In this document: positions 45,494 through 59,237 of the stretch, one piece after another
Layout of the letters: each line of letters begins with the position of its first letter
How positions within the stretch are numbered: the first letter of the stretch is position 1
Source of the DNA: Clitopilus passeckerianus
Lineage: Eukaryota; Basidiomycota; Agaricomycetes; Agaricales; Entolomataceae
Assembly (NCBI GenBank): GCA_944990035.1
Contig: CALYLX010000011.1
Coordinates: forward strand, 186,001-250,000
Direction: 5' to 3'
DNA length: 64,000 nucleotides
Program-made: the position numbers and the translations under genes
Notes under the pieces: model-generated
Databases searched by the model: none
Told to the model about the DNA's origin: nothing
Seen by the model: the letters and a program-made list of their open reading frames with translations, nothing else

Positions 45494-46602
45494 GCCCGAA
45501 GTCTGTGACTCGGTGCCCAGTTGCGGCGGGGGCAGTCCATGCGCAATCTGCGCGAGAAAGAGGCTTATTAGTTGTGGCAACTAGCAATCTGGGAAACGGC
45601 GCTGGACTCCCGCTGGATGGTACCACGCAAAGCTTAGTGGCTCCGTATATTCCGGCATCGCCTCAGCTCAGGTGCACCTTCAGCAACGAATTGTCGGCGC
45701 ATGGTTGTCGGAGGTTTAGTCATCCCCATCAGCTCAGCGCTTGATTTACCGGATGACATAGCACAGCCACGATTGCAACTTGGGAATCTTGTGCACGTTC
45801 TGTCAGTGCCATGGATTTCAGGGACCTCTCAGCTTCAAGCGGAGGCATTTAAGCCTACAATGCTTGGCAAATAGCTCATGCTCAAAGAATAAGCTTCAGA
45901 CCTATAAAGCTTCGACCCTCGCTACCTTACGCTGGGTCCGACTCATTCTTAGGCGAGGAGGCCGGGCGCTAGAGAGATCGCTACATAGCTGAAACTCTAA
46001 CAAAATACAAAGCTGCAACGCAATTTCGTACGCAGATCCTGCAGTGATGCACTAGGCAAAGAACAAGGGCTGCTGCGCATTGCAATTACTTCCTGGGCAA
46101 GCTTCATGATTTGCCTGAGGTACCACTGGCATTTGCTTCCACCACTGGATTGATCCCGGAGCATGTAATAGAACATCCTCTAGTGGAGCGCCATTTAATA
46201 TCCACTCGGTCTTCATCATTTCTTCGACATCACCCCTCCACCATTTAGCCTGTAGCACCCAGCGTTGAGTGGAGTCATCCTGACAGTTAGAATGTTCCCT
46301 CGCTCATGTCGCCCTTGCCACTCTCGGATGCTTCTGTCAATCTCTTCATGACTCGCCAACCCATTTTCGACCTCTCCCTGGTCAGATGGCATGAACTATG
46401 ACGTGGTTCCAAATTCGTCTATTTGGAGCCTCCTCCACTTTGACAGAGAGAACGCTAAGCCGAATAAGATTGATTGGCTTTGGAAGAGGGAGGATATAAG
46501 GCCGAGGGTGTTTTGATTCCCGGAACTTCCTATATCTTTTATTCTACACCTACATATCTAACATAACCTAACAAACAATTCAGGAATATCTACTAGAACG
46601 AA
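45494..46602. other. Divergent intergenic region
   Basis: Shared upstream region of the Zn2Cys6 gene (minus) and the DUF2235 gene (plus). A TATAAGG-like element lies about 110 bp upstream of the ATG at 46603. Short open frames inside (for example 46052-46258, minus) have no family signature. Confidence 0.5.
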
Positions 46603-48715
46603 ATGCCGATGAAAATCGACACGAACGCTGAACCTGGCCATCCCTCCCCTTCTTCGGGTCACGGACACTTCCAGGATGAGACCCTCACGGCGGTGGATCA
46701 GAGGGATAGTATGAGCGGCGATCGAGATTATAAGATGAAGAGGACCGACTCGCCGAAGGATACGTTTCACGAAGGGAGGAAGCGGTTTAGTCAGGATATT
46801 ATTCCACCTTATCATGATCGACGGACTGTGATCTTGTGTTTTGACGGGACTGGTAGGTTATCACGGTCGCTCATGCTAGCAAGCGTATGGACTGACTGCT
46901 TGTGTAGGTGATCAATTCGACGATGATGTGAGTATATCGATTATGTTCTACGAACATTCCCCTAAGCAAGTTTATGGCCATAGAATTCAAACGTAGTCAA
47001 CTTCTTCTCAACACTAAAGAAAGATGACCCTTGCAACCAAATCGTATACTACCAGGTCTGTCAGAGCCCTTTTGCGGTGCCGTACCATCCGCTGATATTT
47101 CTCTCTGAAAATAGGCTGGTATCGGAACATACACCGTTCCTCAGGTTGCCAAACCCATGGCAGCAAAGTTCAAGAAACTAATGGATACCATGGTTGGCGT
47201 ACATCTTGACGCGCATGTTATGAGTGAGCTTCCTCTTGTTCTCTGATACGCTGCGCGGATTAAGAATCATTTTGAACAACAGGTGGATATGAATTCCTTA
47301 TGCAGAACTGTAAGTCGTTTTGCTGTGACTTAATCGTCAACTCAGCTAACGTTTTCGGCATACAGATCAAGAGGGCGACAAGATATGTATATTCGGGTTC
47401 TCAAGAGGAGCTTGTGAGTGAAGTAATCGTTCCCTCCTTACCCGACTTGACTGAGGTATCGTCTAGACACTGCTCGTGCAATGGCTGGAATGTAAGGCAA
47501 ACCCACTCGATCCCGTACCCCGCACTAGATCTAACCCTGGGTTGTCTAGGCTACACAAAGTCGGTCTACTTCCCAAGTCAAATTACCAGCAAGTACCTTT
47601 CGCCTACCGGATGTACTCCCGAGAGGACGAACTCGGTTGGCGCCAAAGCATCCTGTTCAAACGGGCCTTCTCAATCGACGTTGACATCGAGATTCTCGGC
47701 GTCTGGTGCGTACCCCTCCTTCTCTCCCAAACCATCCAACTCACACTACATACATATATGCGCATTTTTATAGGGACACCGTAGGCTCCGTCGGCATCCT
47801 CCCCAAACGTCTTCCCTTCACAACCTCCAACACACACGTCCGATTCTTCCGACACGCCCTTTCCCTCGACGAACGCCGCGTCCGGTTCACACCTAGCTTC
47901 TGGCACCGCCCTACGGCTGATGACTTCCAGCATGGGATCAAGCATCATCATTGGGAGAGGAAGAAGCCTAATAGGGGTATGAGCCTTAGGGATTTGGAGA
48001 AGGCGTATTCGGATGGAGGGAAGCATTGGACGAATGTGGAGGAGGTTTGGTTCGCTGGGTGTCATTGTGGTAAACGCGTTCCCTCGTATGATGTGCATGT
48101 GAAGAACTGAACATCGATATTCTAGATGTCGGCGGAGGTGCAGTCGTGAACGACACCCGACACGCCCTCGCCCGGATCCCGCTCCGCTGGATGATCCGCC
48201 AATGCTTCCTCATCGAAACCGGCATCCTCTTCCACCGCTCCATGCTCAAAGTCATGGGCCTGGACCCCGACACGCTCTACCCAACGGTGAAACCTCGTCC
48301 CGAAGCCGTCACGCAGCTCACGAAAACGCCCTCTACGAAGAGGAATCTCTTATCCACGGCGTGTGTAGATTTTGTTAGTGAGGAAGAGGAGGATCTGGCG
48401 GATGTGTTGACGGAGCCGTTGGATATGTTGAATAAGGCGAGGAGTTGGTGGGTGCTGGAGCTGTTGCCGCAGAAGATTCGGTATCAGGGAGAGGATGATG
48501 TGTGGACGAAGAGATATTCGTAAGTCACCCTTCTACATTACATCGTGAAGGAATAGGTTTAAATGTCATTTAACAGAATCAATCGCGGGAAAGGTCGAGC
48601 GATACCGAAGCAGAGCACTGGCGTGAAAGTGCATAGATCGGTCAAGCTTCTGATGGAACATACAGGGTATAAACCAAAGGCGAATTTGCTAGTGGAGCCG
48701 CAATGGGTTGTTTAA
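46603..48715 (+). CDS. DUF2235-domain alpha/beta hydrolase
   Basis: ATG at 46603 (MPMKIDTNAEPGHP). After a charged N-terminal stretch the DUF2235 fold begins: RTVILCFDGTG with DQFDD across an intron, then NVVNFFSTLKKDD. YYQAGIGTY follows, then the nucleophile elbow FGFSRGAYTARA (GxSxG; assembled across the intron near 47416-47465). LGVWDTVGSVG and the late acidic motif HCDVGGGAVVND come next. The C-terminus ends LLVEPQWVV at TAA 48713-48715. Related proteins include bacterial Tle1-type phospholipase effectors; fungal members are abundant, with unknown lipid or ester substrates. The catalytic Ser and Asp are present. About seven exons, all with GT-AG borders. Confidence 0.88.
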
Positions 48716-48886
48716 CTAGGCCAGATAGCGATATTTCATTTCACCACTTGTAACATTGTACCTAATTTTGTATAGTAGCAACTGGAAAACATTGAAAGAT
48801 ATTGTTTGAAGCAGAGACGATCGATGGAAAGTAAACTATGAGTCAAGAAAGGTCAACCAGACGCCATTCACTTTCAGAAATGATTC

Positions 48887-50224
48887 CTATGCCAACTTAG
48901 CAATCGTGACTCTATCCGTAGCCTCGTTGGTACTGAAATAAACGTTCCTCAAAAAGTTCTCCCCGATCTATGCATCCTCGGTTAGTGCTTCTGGGCCGCG
49001 GATTGGTAGATAGTACATACCAACCATTGCCCACTAAGACCAACTAAACCAGCAGTAGTGAACCCAGAGAGACAGGAGCCATCAGGTATACCAACATCTA
49101 GGGCAATATCACTCGGTTGGGTAGTGAACTCTCGACCTCCAATCGTGAAGGAGAAAGTTACGCTAGTGTTACAAGGTACGATCCACCCGTAGTCTTCAGT
49201 TAGTCGAGAACCAGGCATCAATCGATGGATAGCTCGACCGTCCTCTTCAGTCACAATGGTGGTGGCCTATATACCAAGTAGAATTCCTAAGCGATATCAT
49301 CCTATGAGGAGGAAAAGGGCACTGGACTGAGGCAAAGAGCAACCAACACGTTTCGCTAGACCACATATCCCGTCATAAGGGAGTCTGAGAAGAAGTCGAA
49401 TCAAGTCAATCAGAGATCAGACTTTCAAAATCTGAGTATACTCACAATTTGAAGACGTCGGCTACATAGTTGGCAATTCCGAACGTGTGGTTTAAGGTTA
49501 GACCAGCGATAGAGACAACGTCTTTGGCGAGAACGCCAGAGGCCGAGCCAGAGCCATAGTGAATCGACCAGGGTATGATAGTGGGATGATACGTGGAACT
49601 CGTTGAGCGGCCCAAGACGTTATGGTTCCCCTACAAGCCATTATTTCAATGAACGCAAACGCGTCTTCGTTGAAGGCACGTACACATCCCTTGCAGTTTT
49701 CCGAAATGACCCAAAGGTCTGCAGCTCCTGAGTCCATAAGAAGCGTAAAGTTTCGAGGCGGCGTTCCGAGCTTGAGTGTTGCCGAATCTACTGAGAGGTG
49801 AGTGGCTCAGTGGAGGATGATACAAGCTGATTCAACCTACACCCAGAGTCATCATTGAGGCTAGAGATGAGAGGTTAGCTAATTCAGTTGTCAATACCCG
49901 CAATCCTGGAAGAGCTCACAAATTGAATATAGGTAGGGAGGCCCTATTTCCCAAGACATCAGAGTCTATAGACCGCTTTGTTACTTCGTGAAGCCGAGAA
50001 ACGGTGCGTTTGGGATTCTGAATATAAGCCTTCAACGGGTATCAATCAGAATCTGCGACGCTCAGAGAGGTATGGCACTATCGTACCGTCGCAGATAACG
50101 TTTCAGCGTGTCTAACAGCTCCTCGACCATTCACAATAGGCACTGTGATAGAAGATCCAGCTAGTGTTGGCTGAATAGCACAAAGCAACAGCGGCGGAGT
50201 GGCAAACAGGAAGGCCACTTTAAG
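48887..50224 (-). pseudogene. Pepsin-like aspartic protease lacking its second catalytic motif
   Basis: Minus strand. A hydrophobic signal-like N-terminus (VAFLFATPPLLLCAIQPTLA, about 50220-50160) is followed by a propeptide-like region and then the N-lobe: KLGTPPRNFTLLMDSGAADLWVISENC with the first catalytic Asp, the flap HYGSGSASG, and LPYDGICGLAKR. The next coding block is ATTIVTEEDGRAIHRLMPGS, then the C-lobe ending FSTNEATDRVTIAKLA (stop at 48887-48889). Family A1 enzymes have roughly 100 or more residues between these blocks, including the second DTG/DSG; only about 85 bases separate them here. No ATG begins the signal sequence in frame (GTG GCC where ATG GCC would be expected). This points to a decayed gene of a secreted endopeptidase. 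Confidence 0.75.
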
Positions 50225-51105
50225 GAGAGGTCAAAACATGCTCAAATAGGGTCAAAGAGCTAGCGACCAATACCAGTACCAAAGTTTGCCCTTTTAGAGG
50301 GACTACACTGACGCCCAGTACTAGATGCTTTCAGTTAGATTCAAGACGCATGCCAAAGTTGTCATTGTTGACGGATAGGCGCCTGGAGAGCAATTCAATC
50401 TTCGACCTCGAAGCGAAAAGAACTCTTTGCTGAGAGTTGCAGCCTAATACAGGTCGAAATGAAGGCGAGGCTCTTCCATGGGTACCTTGCAAGTTGCTAG
50501 GATGTGGCTCGGAGAAAAGGAGCAATTGAACAGTGTGAACTTAGGCGGCTTTGGGCGGCCCGCCAATTGATGCAACCAAACAGATGCAAATCAAGCTTGT
50601 CGCGTCGAGAGTTCGAGTCTGGCCAGTCGCTCCTCGGTTACAACTTTTCAGTTGGCTTAGGCCCACTGACTTCCACAATCATCATGCATTCCTTCGCCTC
50701 TACAAAGCTAGATTATTCAAAGTAATGAACTGATACACCTTGTGTGCATTAGCATACAGCTTTTATGTTGTGAAGTCAACGTAAAGTCTGGATCCGATGC
50801 GATGCTAGCCGTTTCCTCCGCCGGACCGCGCCTTCGAGGTAAGCCCTCTGCTGCCGACCATTTATCCGACGCAGCCTTTTGCAATACTAGTTCTCACATG
50901 ATGATTGCCAGGGCAAAGTTAGACGTCCGGGGTATGGGGTCGTGCGATTTATTCCCGGAGAAAGCCAAACATTCGAATAGAATGTGTGCCTTGCTGAAGA
51001 GCAGGATCCAATAAATGCAACACTGAGTTGCAGAGTTCAACCACCGTCTGTTTCTCCAGTCGACTCCGGGCAGGCGTTTCTACCTTACCAGGCCACCTCC
51101 AAAAC
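50225..51105. other. Intergenic region
   Basis: Divergent between the protease remnant and the GH28 gene. Short frames on both strands have no recognisable product. The last part should contain the GH28 promoter. Confidence 0.5.
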
Positions 51106-53146
51106 ATGTTGCTCCAATTGTCTGCGTTGTTGGCTTATGTGCACCTTGCTTGTGCTTGGAACACATTCGTCGTGCCCAAATCCTCGGACCCTACTGCAGA
51201 TGACTCTCCTGCACTCATCTCTGTACTCGGAAACTATGCCGCGAACTCGACCATCGTCTTCCAGAAAGGCGTCACTTACAACGTTTTCACGCCCATCAAG
51301 TTCCCAGTCCTCAACAATGTCGAAATCCGTGTCGAGGGAAATCTGACGTATCCTACAGATATTCCCACTATTCAAGGTTCGTTCCCGTTCCCTTCCATAT
51401 ACAAACACAGTTCTGATCCTGATTCCCCGTATTTCAGCGATTGTCGGCTCTTCAGTCAGTTCTCACTCAATAGATTCACAGAGACCTTGCTAATACGTCC
51501 CGAACACTCAGTCCTTCCCAGGTCATTGGTGCGTTCCTCCACGTCATTCATTTGCTCGGCACTCCCTAATTCCCGATCTCTCAGGCTTACATTCACTGGA
51601 GGAAGCAACGTCACTCTCCGAGGAACAACAGACCCGAAGTGGGGTTGGATCGACGGTCATGGCCAAGCTGTTCGTATTTCCCTCCAAAAGAATCACCTTT
51701 CTCGGTGCTCATGACTTGCATAGTGGTGGAACACCAGAAATCAGGTCAACAGGCCTCACGGTATCAACTTCGCTAAAATCAAGGGTGGTGTTATCCGGGA
51801 TATGAAGATCTGGCAGGTGTGTTCTTCAATTTACTGTATACCTAGAGCGCAGCTTATGAATTTGTTAGCCCGTTGCCTGGAACTTCGCCACCGGTGGCTC
51901 GAGCGACCTTCATGTCTTCAACAATAGAATCCATGCCGTCTCGAATGACCCGGATAATGTGAGTTTCATACATTACATCCTAGTCGACTCTTGACTCATT
52001 TCTTCTTAGGCATTCCCCTTCAACACGTACGTCAATGCACCTCCCTTCCCTCGCAGACTCTAAACGTTCTTTATGTTCACAGTGATGGCTTTTCGGCCGG
52101 TGGTACCAACCTCCTTTTCGAAGACAACTACATCCAGAACGGAGACGACTGTCTTACCGTCGGCAACGGTGCGAAGAACATCCATTTCAGAAACACCTAC
52201 TGCGAGGGTGGTCATGGATTGTCTATTGGCTCGCTTGGCAAGGGCGGCCAAGTTTCTGATGTGCAGAACGTTTTGTGAGTATGCTTTCGTGAGTTCCGTT
52301 GGGGTCAAGTGCTGATGGATGGCGCTAGGATTGAGAATATCGTCATGGTTCGTCTAAGGTACATGGATCGGGATCTGTTGGCTAATATAACTCATTCCAG
52401 AGAAACGCTCTTTACGGTGCTCGCTTCAAGAGTTGGACAGGCGGAAACGGTCTTGCTCGCAAGTGAGTAGTATCAACCCAACCTTTTGCGTCGGTCACTC
52501 ATCCCCATTTTCAGCATCACCTGGAAGAACATCGCCTTCAGTGGTGTCAGGTTCCCCGTAAGTTCTATCCTCTTCTATTCTTCAGCACTCGCGCTAACGC
52601 TGTCTGCAGATCTACATCACACAGAAGTATGTTTCCAGCAACCCTTCTCAAGGCTTAGCCTAATGTGTCATTTTCACAGCTACTGGGACCAAAACCTAGG
52701 ACCCGCACCTAACGGCACCTCAACCAACAGCACACACATTGCAGACTTCACCTTCGAGAACTTTGCTGGCGTAATCGATGAGTGAGCCTTGCCTTCGTTT
52801 CTACCCAATCTTGTCACCTAACGAAGGCGCACAGCGACGCGGACTATTTCGAGGGCACTTGCATCTCCGACCCCTGCTGGTACTACGTCGAAGGCGCCAC
52901 CGGCCGCGAGGTCGCCATCTTCGATCTCTACCCTGGTACTGGTAAGACTCATTTCCGGTTGCGACCTCTATAGACCCTTGACTCATACGCCCCACAGCTA
53001 CCAACGTCGTCGCGAAGCACATTTTGGCGACCACCAAATCCTTCAAATCCGTCAACGTCTTGTGCGATCCTGCGACCGTAGAGAACGACGTTGGGTTCAA
53101 GTGCCAGAATGGTAAATTCGTGCCTACAAAAGCTGGGATCTTCTAG
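51106..53146 (+). CDS. Glycoside hydrolase family 28 (exo-polygalacturonase-like)
   Basis: ATG at 51106 starts a signal peptide (MLLQLSALLAYVHLACAW). The body has parallel beta-helix features and the GH28 signature motifs in order: NTDGFSAGG (about 52075), NGDDCLTVGNG (about 52138), GGHGLSIGSLG (about 52207) and ARFKSWTGG (about 52425). The two adjacent Asp of GDDC and that of NTD are the catalytic residues. RFK replaces the RIK of endo-enzymes, as in several exo-acting fungal members. Many short exons; stop TAG at 53144-53146 after PTKAGIF. Expected role: extracellular cleavage of pectin from the chain end. Near the N-terminus it has VPKSSDPTADDSPAL rather than the usual endo-enzyme propeptide. 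Confidence 0.9.
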
Positions 53147-53495
53147 TTCCACCCCATGTTCATGTCGATGATGTTATAACTTTATTACAATAATTATTTT
53201 TAAATGAACGAATGAAACAGCTATCACGCAATTCACTCCACTCCGATGCACTGCATTAAAGGCGTATCATTGAACCTAAGATACGCACATATAACATATA
53301 AAGAATAATACTAAAGCACACAGAGCATGTTGCGGTGCATGACATACAAGAATACACAAGAGTACAAGGCACTTGGCCATATCGTATACACCGGGACAAT
53401 GAGAGGAGATGTATGGCAGTTACGACCAACTCGATACGATTAAGACAACGACGACGACCATGGTGTGGATTCTACGAAAGTCTTTCGACAAGCGC
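53147..53495. other. Intergenic, convergent 3' ends
   Basis: AT-rich stretch between the GH28 and H3 stop codons, probably both 3' untranslated regions. No gene seen. Confidence 0.5.
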
Positions 53496-54257
<762 letters not shown>

Positions 54258-56390
54258 TTGTCGAAGTTGGTGAAGATATACGAAGTTGTTGGTTAAGTTT
54301 GCGCTGCTTCAAAGATTGAAAGCTGGCGGAAGATGAGGGAAGGGAAGAAAGAATGGGTGGACGATACGACGATTGTAAATGCAATTGTAACCCCCAATGC
54401 CACACGGAATTTCTCACGGTCTGAAAATACGCACGAGCCACGGCGATTCTGAGCGGTTTTGTGCTTGGAAGATTGACGAATTTCAAAAATCTTTATTTTT
54501 GAACCTATTTCTGCGCGGTTTCCGCTCAAATTTTGGGGGCCATCTTAAAGTATGGTTTCTAGTACCGCTGCGAATTTATTCGATTTTAGGTGTGGTCTGA
54601 AGTGCTCTGTAGGTGCTTCAGAAATCGATGGTTTCTCGTTTGTTTGTTCTGCTTTGTCTTTTGCGGAGCTGCGCTCAGTGGCGGTACCGGCAGATGCCGC
54701 CAGTCCACATCGGTCAAGCCAGGTCGAGTCCACCCTGGTTTTGGCCGAGTGGTCCTATGGCGCGACCTCCCGTTCAGGTCTCGAATTAACGACTTCTTCA
54801 TATCATGGTCCATGACACTGACTCAAATAGTTGTCTCTTCATTCTTCGATGAAAGAAATGTCATTTCCTACAGCCTCACGATCTCAGAAAGGTGGCAATC
54901 GATGCTTTACAAGTCGCGGAACCTCATGATTGCCTACCGGAAGTTCTCTGACTCGGGCAACAAGCTTCTCTGACTCTGACCATGAGCCAACTGGCTCAGA
55001 CATATTCCTATCGGCTCCGTGTCTTTGGGCTGTTTAATCTACTGGCTAGAGATCCTAACCCTGGCACACATTGTCGGTCGCTGGCTGTCCGTGAACTTCA
55101 AAACATGGTCATCATGCCCAATCTCCTAAGACGAAGAGACGCACATCAAATAAGCCCACCAGAGCAGGACTACAGATGTTGAAGGGTGAAAATAGTGAGG
55201 ACCTCCTCGTCCCTCGTTGGTCTTTTTCATCATCCATCTGGATACGCGAGTCTGCGTGAAAACGAAAGACAGAAGTATCAATGTGAGTGTGTTCGGCACC
55301 GAATAGAGATTCATGGCTCACCTTTTCCCTCGCTCGACATCGTCAAGAAGGGCCCTCCCACTTTCAAAATATTCACCCGAAATCAGGCAAATTCTCGTAA
55401 AGGTTAGTCGTTCCTTCCTTCCTTCATTTCTCCATCCTCTTGAACTGCCAGAAAGCTCTAACAGATTCGTACTGCTTACTGAATTCCGCTACTCCCTGCG
55501 GCATCAAGGCGATGAGCTCCACTACCGGCGAGTCAATGGTGCCGTTGCAGTAGTAGCAACGTCCTGCGTCATATTGATTCGGACCAAGCCCAGTCATGAT
55601 AATCCCTAGTCCACTGGTATTTTCAGCTCCGTCTTCATTTGCGTTGTTGACAGAAAACACATCCTTTGATACTCAACGGGCACCGAGTAGTGATATATGA
55701 AGTTGTAGCTCGAAGCTATCCGTTGAATGTGCTTTCCTCCTGCCGATTGTATCCTCCCGATGAACTGTGAGTGAATCCCAGCGTTAGACTTGAGTAATAC
55801 ATTCAACGGTTCTCCGACGACTCGAAAACGCACTACTAGTAGCCAGGATATGAGGTACGATAGTTGGTTTAGCCCAAAGTGTTGGGAAGAGAAGTGAGTA
55901 GCGATAGAATGTAAGTAGTTTGATAGTTATCAGATATCTTGTACCCGCCATGTCGATTCAGTCCTCTGACCAGCTCAAGTCCGATGTATAGTCGAACTGG
56001 TCAGCTTGGACGTGTTTATTCAATGATTGCAGGCAACTATTGCATCAGCAAATGGCTATTTGACTTTTCCAGACTCAACGCCTCTTAGCCGCAAAAGTTA
56101 AGACACTTTAAGTTGGGATCTCCTCAGCGTACCTTAACGGTCAGATTTGGCGGGGAAACGCGCAGATTTTGAACCCTTCATTTTCCGAGTTAAAACGAAA
56201 TAAGGAGATTTTCTGCCAAGTAAGCAGAAAAGTGGCGGTAAGCCGTGCTAAGACCAGCATGACGCTTTGCTGATGCTACTGTCCATTATTTCTCCAAGTC
56301 TGTACTCTTGCGGTGGACGTTTAGGCCGTTTTGTCTTCGATGCACAGGCCACTATGGCCTGGCCTACCGGGTAGTACGTTTACTCTTGGG
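54258..56390. other. Gene-poor region with one weak candidate
   Basis: Starts with the H3 promoter. Between about 55424 and 55833 two overlapping minus-strand frames read like exons of one small gene (SNAGIHSQFIGRIQSAGGKH; then GLGPNQYDAGRCYYCNGTID). I do not recognise the product and see no clear start. Nothing else is supported. Confidence 0.4.
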
Positions 56391-56398
56391 TATAAAAG
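56391..56398 (+). promoter_or_regulatory. TATA box of the EthD gene
   Basis: TATAAAAG, 88 bp upstream of the ATG at 56479. Confidence 0.55.
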
Positions 56399-56478
56399 TC
56401 GAGACCCCAGCGATTCTCCTCCAAACCTAACGCATTCGATCTTCGGAGTCTTCACCCAGCCCTCCTTCTCATATAGCC

Positions 56479-56971
56479 ATGCCCAGCATCCCATTCCGCA
56501 CCAACCGTATCCGTATGCTCATCTTCCTCAAGCGGAAGCCAGGCATAACCCACGACGAGTTCAGCAAGTACTGGGTCGAGACACACGGCCCACTCTTCGC
56601 ATCTCTGAATGTCACAAAGAAGAACATCCTCAAATACGAGCAGGTAAATACTCGTCGAACTCTTGATATGAGATCAACGCTAATAACCCCTTAGGCCCAT
56701 ACAAATCCTATCTCCTCAGTCGTCGCTCAGGGCATGCGGTTAACCGCATCAGACTTCGATGGCACGGTTGTACTCGAAGCCGAGAGTGTTGAGAAGTTGA
56801 CTGAGGTGCGTTCCAGCCAGTATTCAACCTTATGAGATCTACTAAAGATCGTGATAGACCTTTGACAGTGAGGAATACGCTCAGAAGATTGTCCCCGACG
56901 AGGCCGAGTTCATTGACCGGCCTAAATGCCAGGTCCTCATCCAGGAGCTTTATGGCCTTATAGATGGGTAA
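56479..56971 (+). CDS. EthD-domain protein (dimeric alpha/beta-barrel)
   Basis: Three exons (56479-56643, 56695-56805, 56858-56971) give 129 aa. After MPSIPFRTNRIRMLIFLKRK the EthD core follows: PGITHDEFSKYWVETHGPL, VTKKNILKYEQAH, then a Phe/Asp-containing segment (ASDFDGTVVLEAESVEKL) and FDSEEYAQKIVPDEAEFID. HxPxF-like and WxxxHGPL motifs are characteristic. Fungal members of this fold include small dehydratases and cyclases of polyketide or pigment pathways. No biosynthetic neighbour genes are seen here, so the substrate is unknown. Probably cytosolic; no signal peptide. Confidence 0.85.
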
Positions 56972-57501
56972 ACGGCAGAAGCAGCCGGATGTAGGATAGC
57001 ATTCTCGTTTCGAGTTCTACTTATGCAGAACGAAAGGACGTTATTACTTTACACCATAAACACGAGGAAACTTGGAGCCTAAGAAGCTTTTGAAGACATT
57101 TGATTCGGATTGGTAACAAGACAAAACGAACGCCAAAGAAGTAGAAATGTAAGTGCCGAAGGGCATCACGTCAGTAGGAGTTCTCCGAAGAGATAGACGG
57201 ATGGCAACAAGGCGACTGCCTCATGTCGACGTAAAGTCTTCTGAGGTTAGATTCCTCTCGCAAACAAATTTCCCAGCCTTCACATTAGCGTCCAGTGGGT
57301 TGATTGTAGTTTGCGGCAGCGAAAAAGCAATGCAGTCCATAGCCAGAATCAAACTTACCACCGACATCCCAACTCAACTGACATTCACAGCACGATGAGG
57401 CAACGAATGCATGTCATGCCATAGTCGATTTTGGTTGTGCATATACATGTCATAAACGTGGTGCGTGTACAAGAGAAGGAGTGCAGTGTAACCCAGGAGA
57501 C
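56972..57501. other. Intergenic, convergent 3' ends
   Basis: Between the EthD and eL28 genes. No gene seen. Confidence 0.5.
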
Positions 57502-58535
57502 TCATGCCTCCTCAGCCTCAGCTGCAGCCTTAGCCTTGCGTCCCCTGACCTTCCTTGGTGGTGCAGCCTTGTGCTCCTTTTGGGTGGCGAGGAGGGCGGA
57601 GGTGCGTGCGAGGGCAGCCTATTCAATTTGATAGCGTCAGTATTCTGTTTTCCGTGACGATGAAGATGAAGTGGGAGGAAAGACGAAGGGCGAAGTATAA
57701 GCAACTGAGGTAAGAAAATGAAAAGAATGTGATCGTCAAAGTGTCGGAACCAACCGCGGCGTGCGACGAACGGGGCCCGATAGCGATTTGACGAGGTGTC
57801 ACAACGAGGATTTGATCGGTCCTCGAGGGATGGGGTCTCTCTTGCAAACATGTCCACGCCCAGCCTTCTATTCCACTTGCTAATGCAAGCGAATCCAGTG
57901 GGTTCTAACGAGAATGCGTTTTTTGGAAGGGTCCAAATCCATGATCCAGTGAAGATGAAATACAGGAAACAAAAGTGCAAAGGGAAAGGAAAGACTGGAA
58001 TAATTTTAGGATGCAAAATACGTACAGTGCGGAGATCTCCACGGTATCCCCTCTTTGCGACTACTGAGGCAGTAATACCAAGAGCACGGCGAGTGCCCGA
58101 CCTGGGACGGATGGTCGATGTCGAGTATGCCTTGGAGACAGCACCAGTGGGGGCCTTAGCCTTGCGAGTGGTGATCTGGATGGCACCAGCGGGCGAAGTG
58201 GTGATGTTCACGGTCTATATATGATAACAACTCTCGATCAACATCTGTCCCCCTCAACGCACAGCAATAGTCCAACCTTGGCATTAGCGAGACCAGAGAA
58301 CTTGTGCGAGTGGAGGTTGCGGAGGTTTCCCTGTAGATATGGTGTAAGTCGCTGATGAGTTGCAGAGTGTTGAGGATACATACAGGCTCCCTGGTGAATG
58401 TCCTCTCGTGGGGTCGCTTGACGATGAAGCTGTTGCTGTTCTGTGGGAATTTTAGGGTAAGTAATCCTCTTCGTTGCGGTATACAGTGCCTAAAATACTG
58501 ACGCGGGTAAGGAGCCACTGGAGATCGGTAGACAT
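57502..58535 (-). CDS. RPL28: 60S ribosomal protein eL28
   Basis: ATG at 58535-58533. Exons read MSTDLQWLLTR, then NSNSFIVKRPHERTFTREP, then GNLRNLHSHKFSGLANAK, then TVNITTSPAGAIQITTRKAK, then APTGAVSKAYSTSTIRPRSG, then TRRALGITASVVAKRGYRGD, then LRT|AALARTSALLATQKEHK and a basic tail (APPRKVRGRKAKAAAEAEEA). Stop TGA at 57504-57502. The start, the conserved SF(I/L)VKR and the GN.. HSFKYSG-like segment identify the eL28 (L28e) family of the large cytosolic ribosomal subunit, of normal length (about 150 aa). Here eL28 is the L28e family protein, not yeast Rpl28 (uL15). Five introns. Expected to be strongly and constitutively expressed. Confidence 0.9.
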
Positions 58536-59237
58536 GACGGTGAGCAAGGGTGGTTTTACAGTGAGGACGGCCTGGCTGGACGTTCGATGGCACAGACGGA
58601 TTTGGCAATTGTGGCTGGGTAAAACTGTACAGTGAGTGTGTTGAAGGTTTTGGTCAACACGGACAAATATCTCGTGGTCCTAATTTGGAACTTGAGCGCG
58701 TTTCTGGTCTTCGTATTCCTGAGAATGGCCTTTGGCATTCAGAGAAACACGGCAAGAATACCGATAAATAAACTGTGATTCACTAAAGCTTGGTCCCATT
58801 GCACTTTCTCTCCGACATGGGGAGAAATCTCAACCTGAATACGACGGCTTTGGTGGCAGACTTGGAATCATTCCTGTTTTCAAGGAAATGAATCTGCGTA
58901 CCCACTCTTTACAGTTAAGAGTTAAGAATATGATCTCTAGAATGCTCGTGGCAAAATTATTTGAGGTGTGGCGCAATACATACATTATGACGTCGGATTC
59001 TCCCGTCTGAGATCGTGTGCCCAGAGGCCGTTTGCACATACCAGGGATAGAATTATGAGTACATGTGCGGAATTCGTGTGTAGAGGATACAAGTACAGGA
59101 TGCATGTAAAACTACGACGGTATTGAACCAATTAGTGTTACAGTCCATAAATAGATGATCAGAGGCGCAACGAAGCAAAAAAGAAGCCGAAGTGGATGCG
59201 ATATTGTACAATTGGCTGCGATTTCGTTCTGCAGAGG
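58536..59237. other. Intergenic region
   Basis: Upstream of eL28 and downstream of the minus-strand gene at 59238. No supported gene. Confidence 0.5.

Noticed and set aside
57450..58211. 253-codon minus-strand frame within the eL28 gene
   Set aside because: It reads through introns of eL28; only its first part (about 58211-58027) is real coding sequence in that frame.
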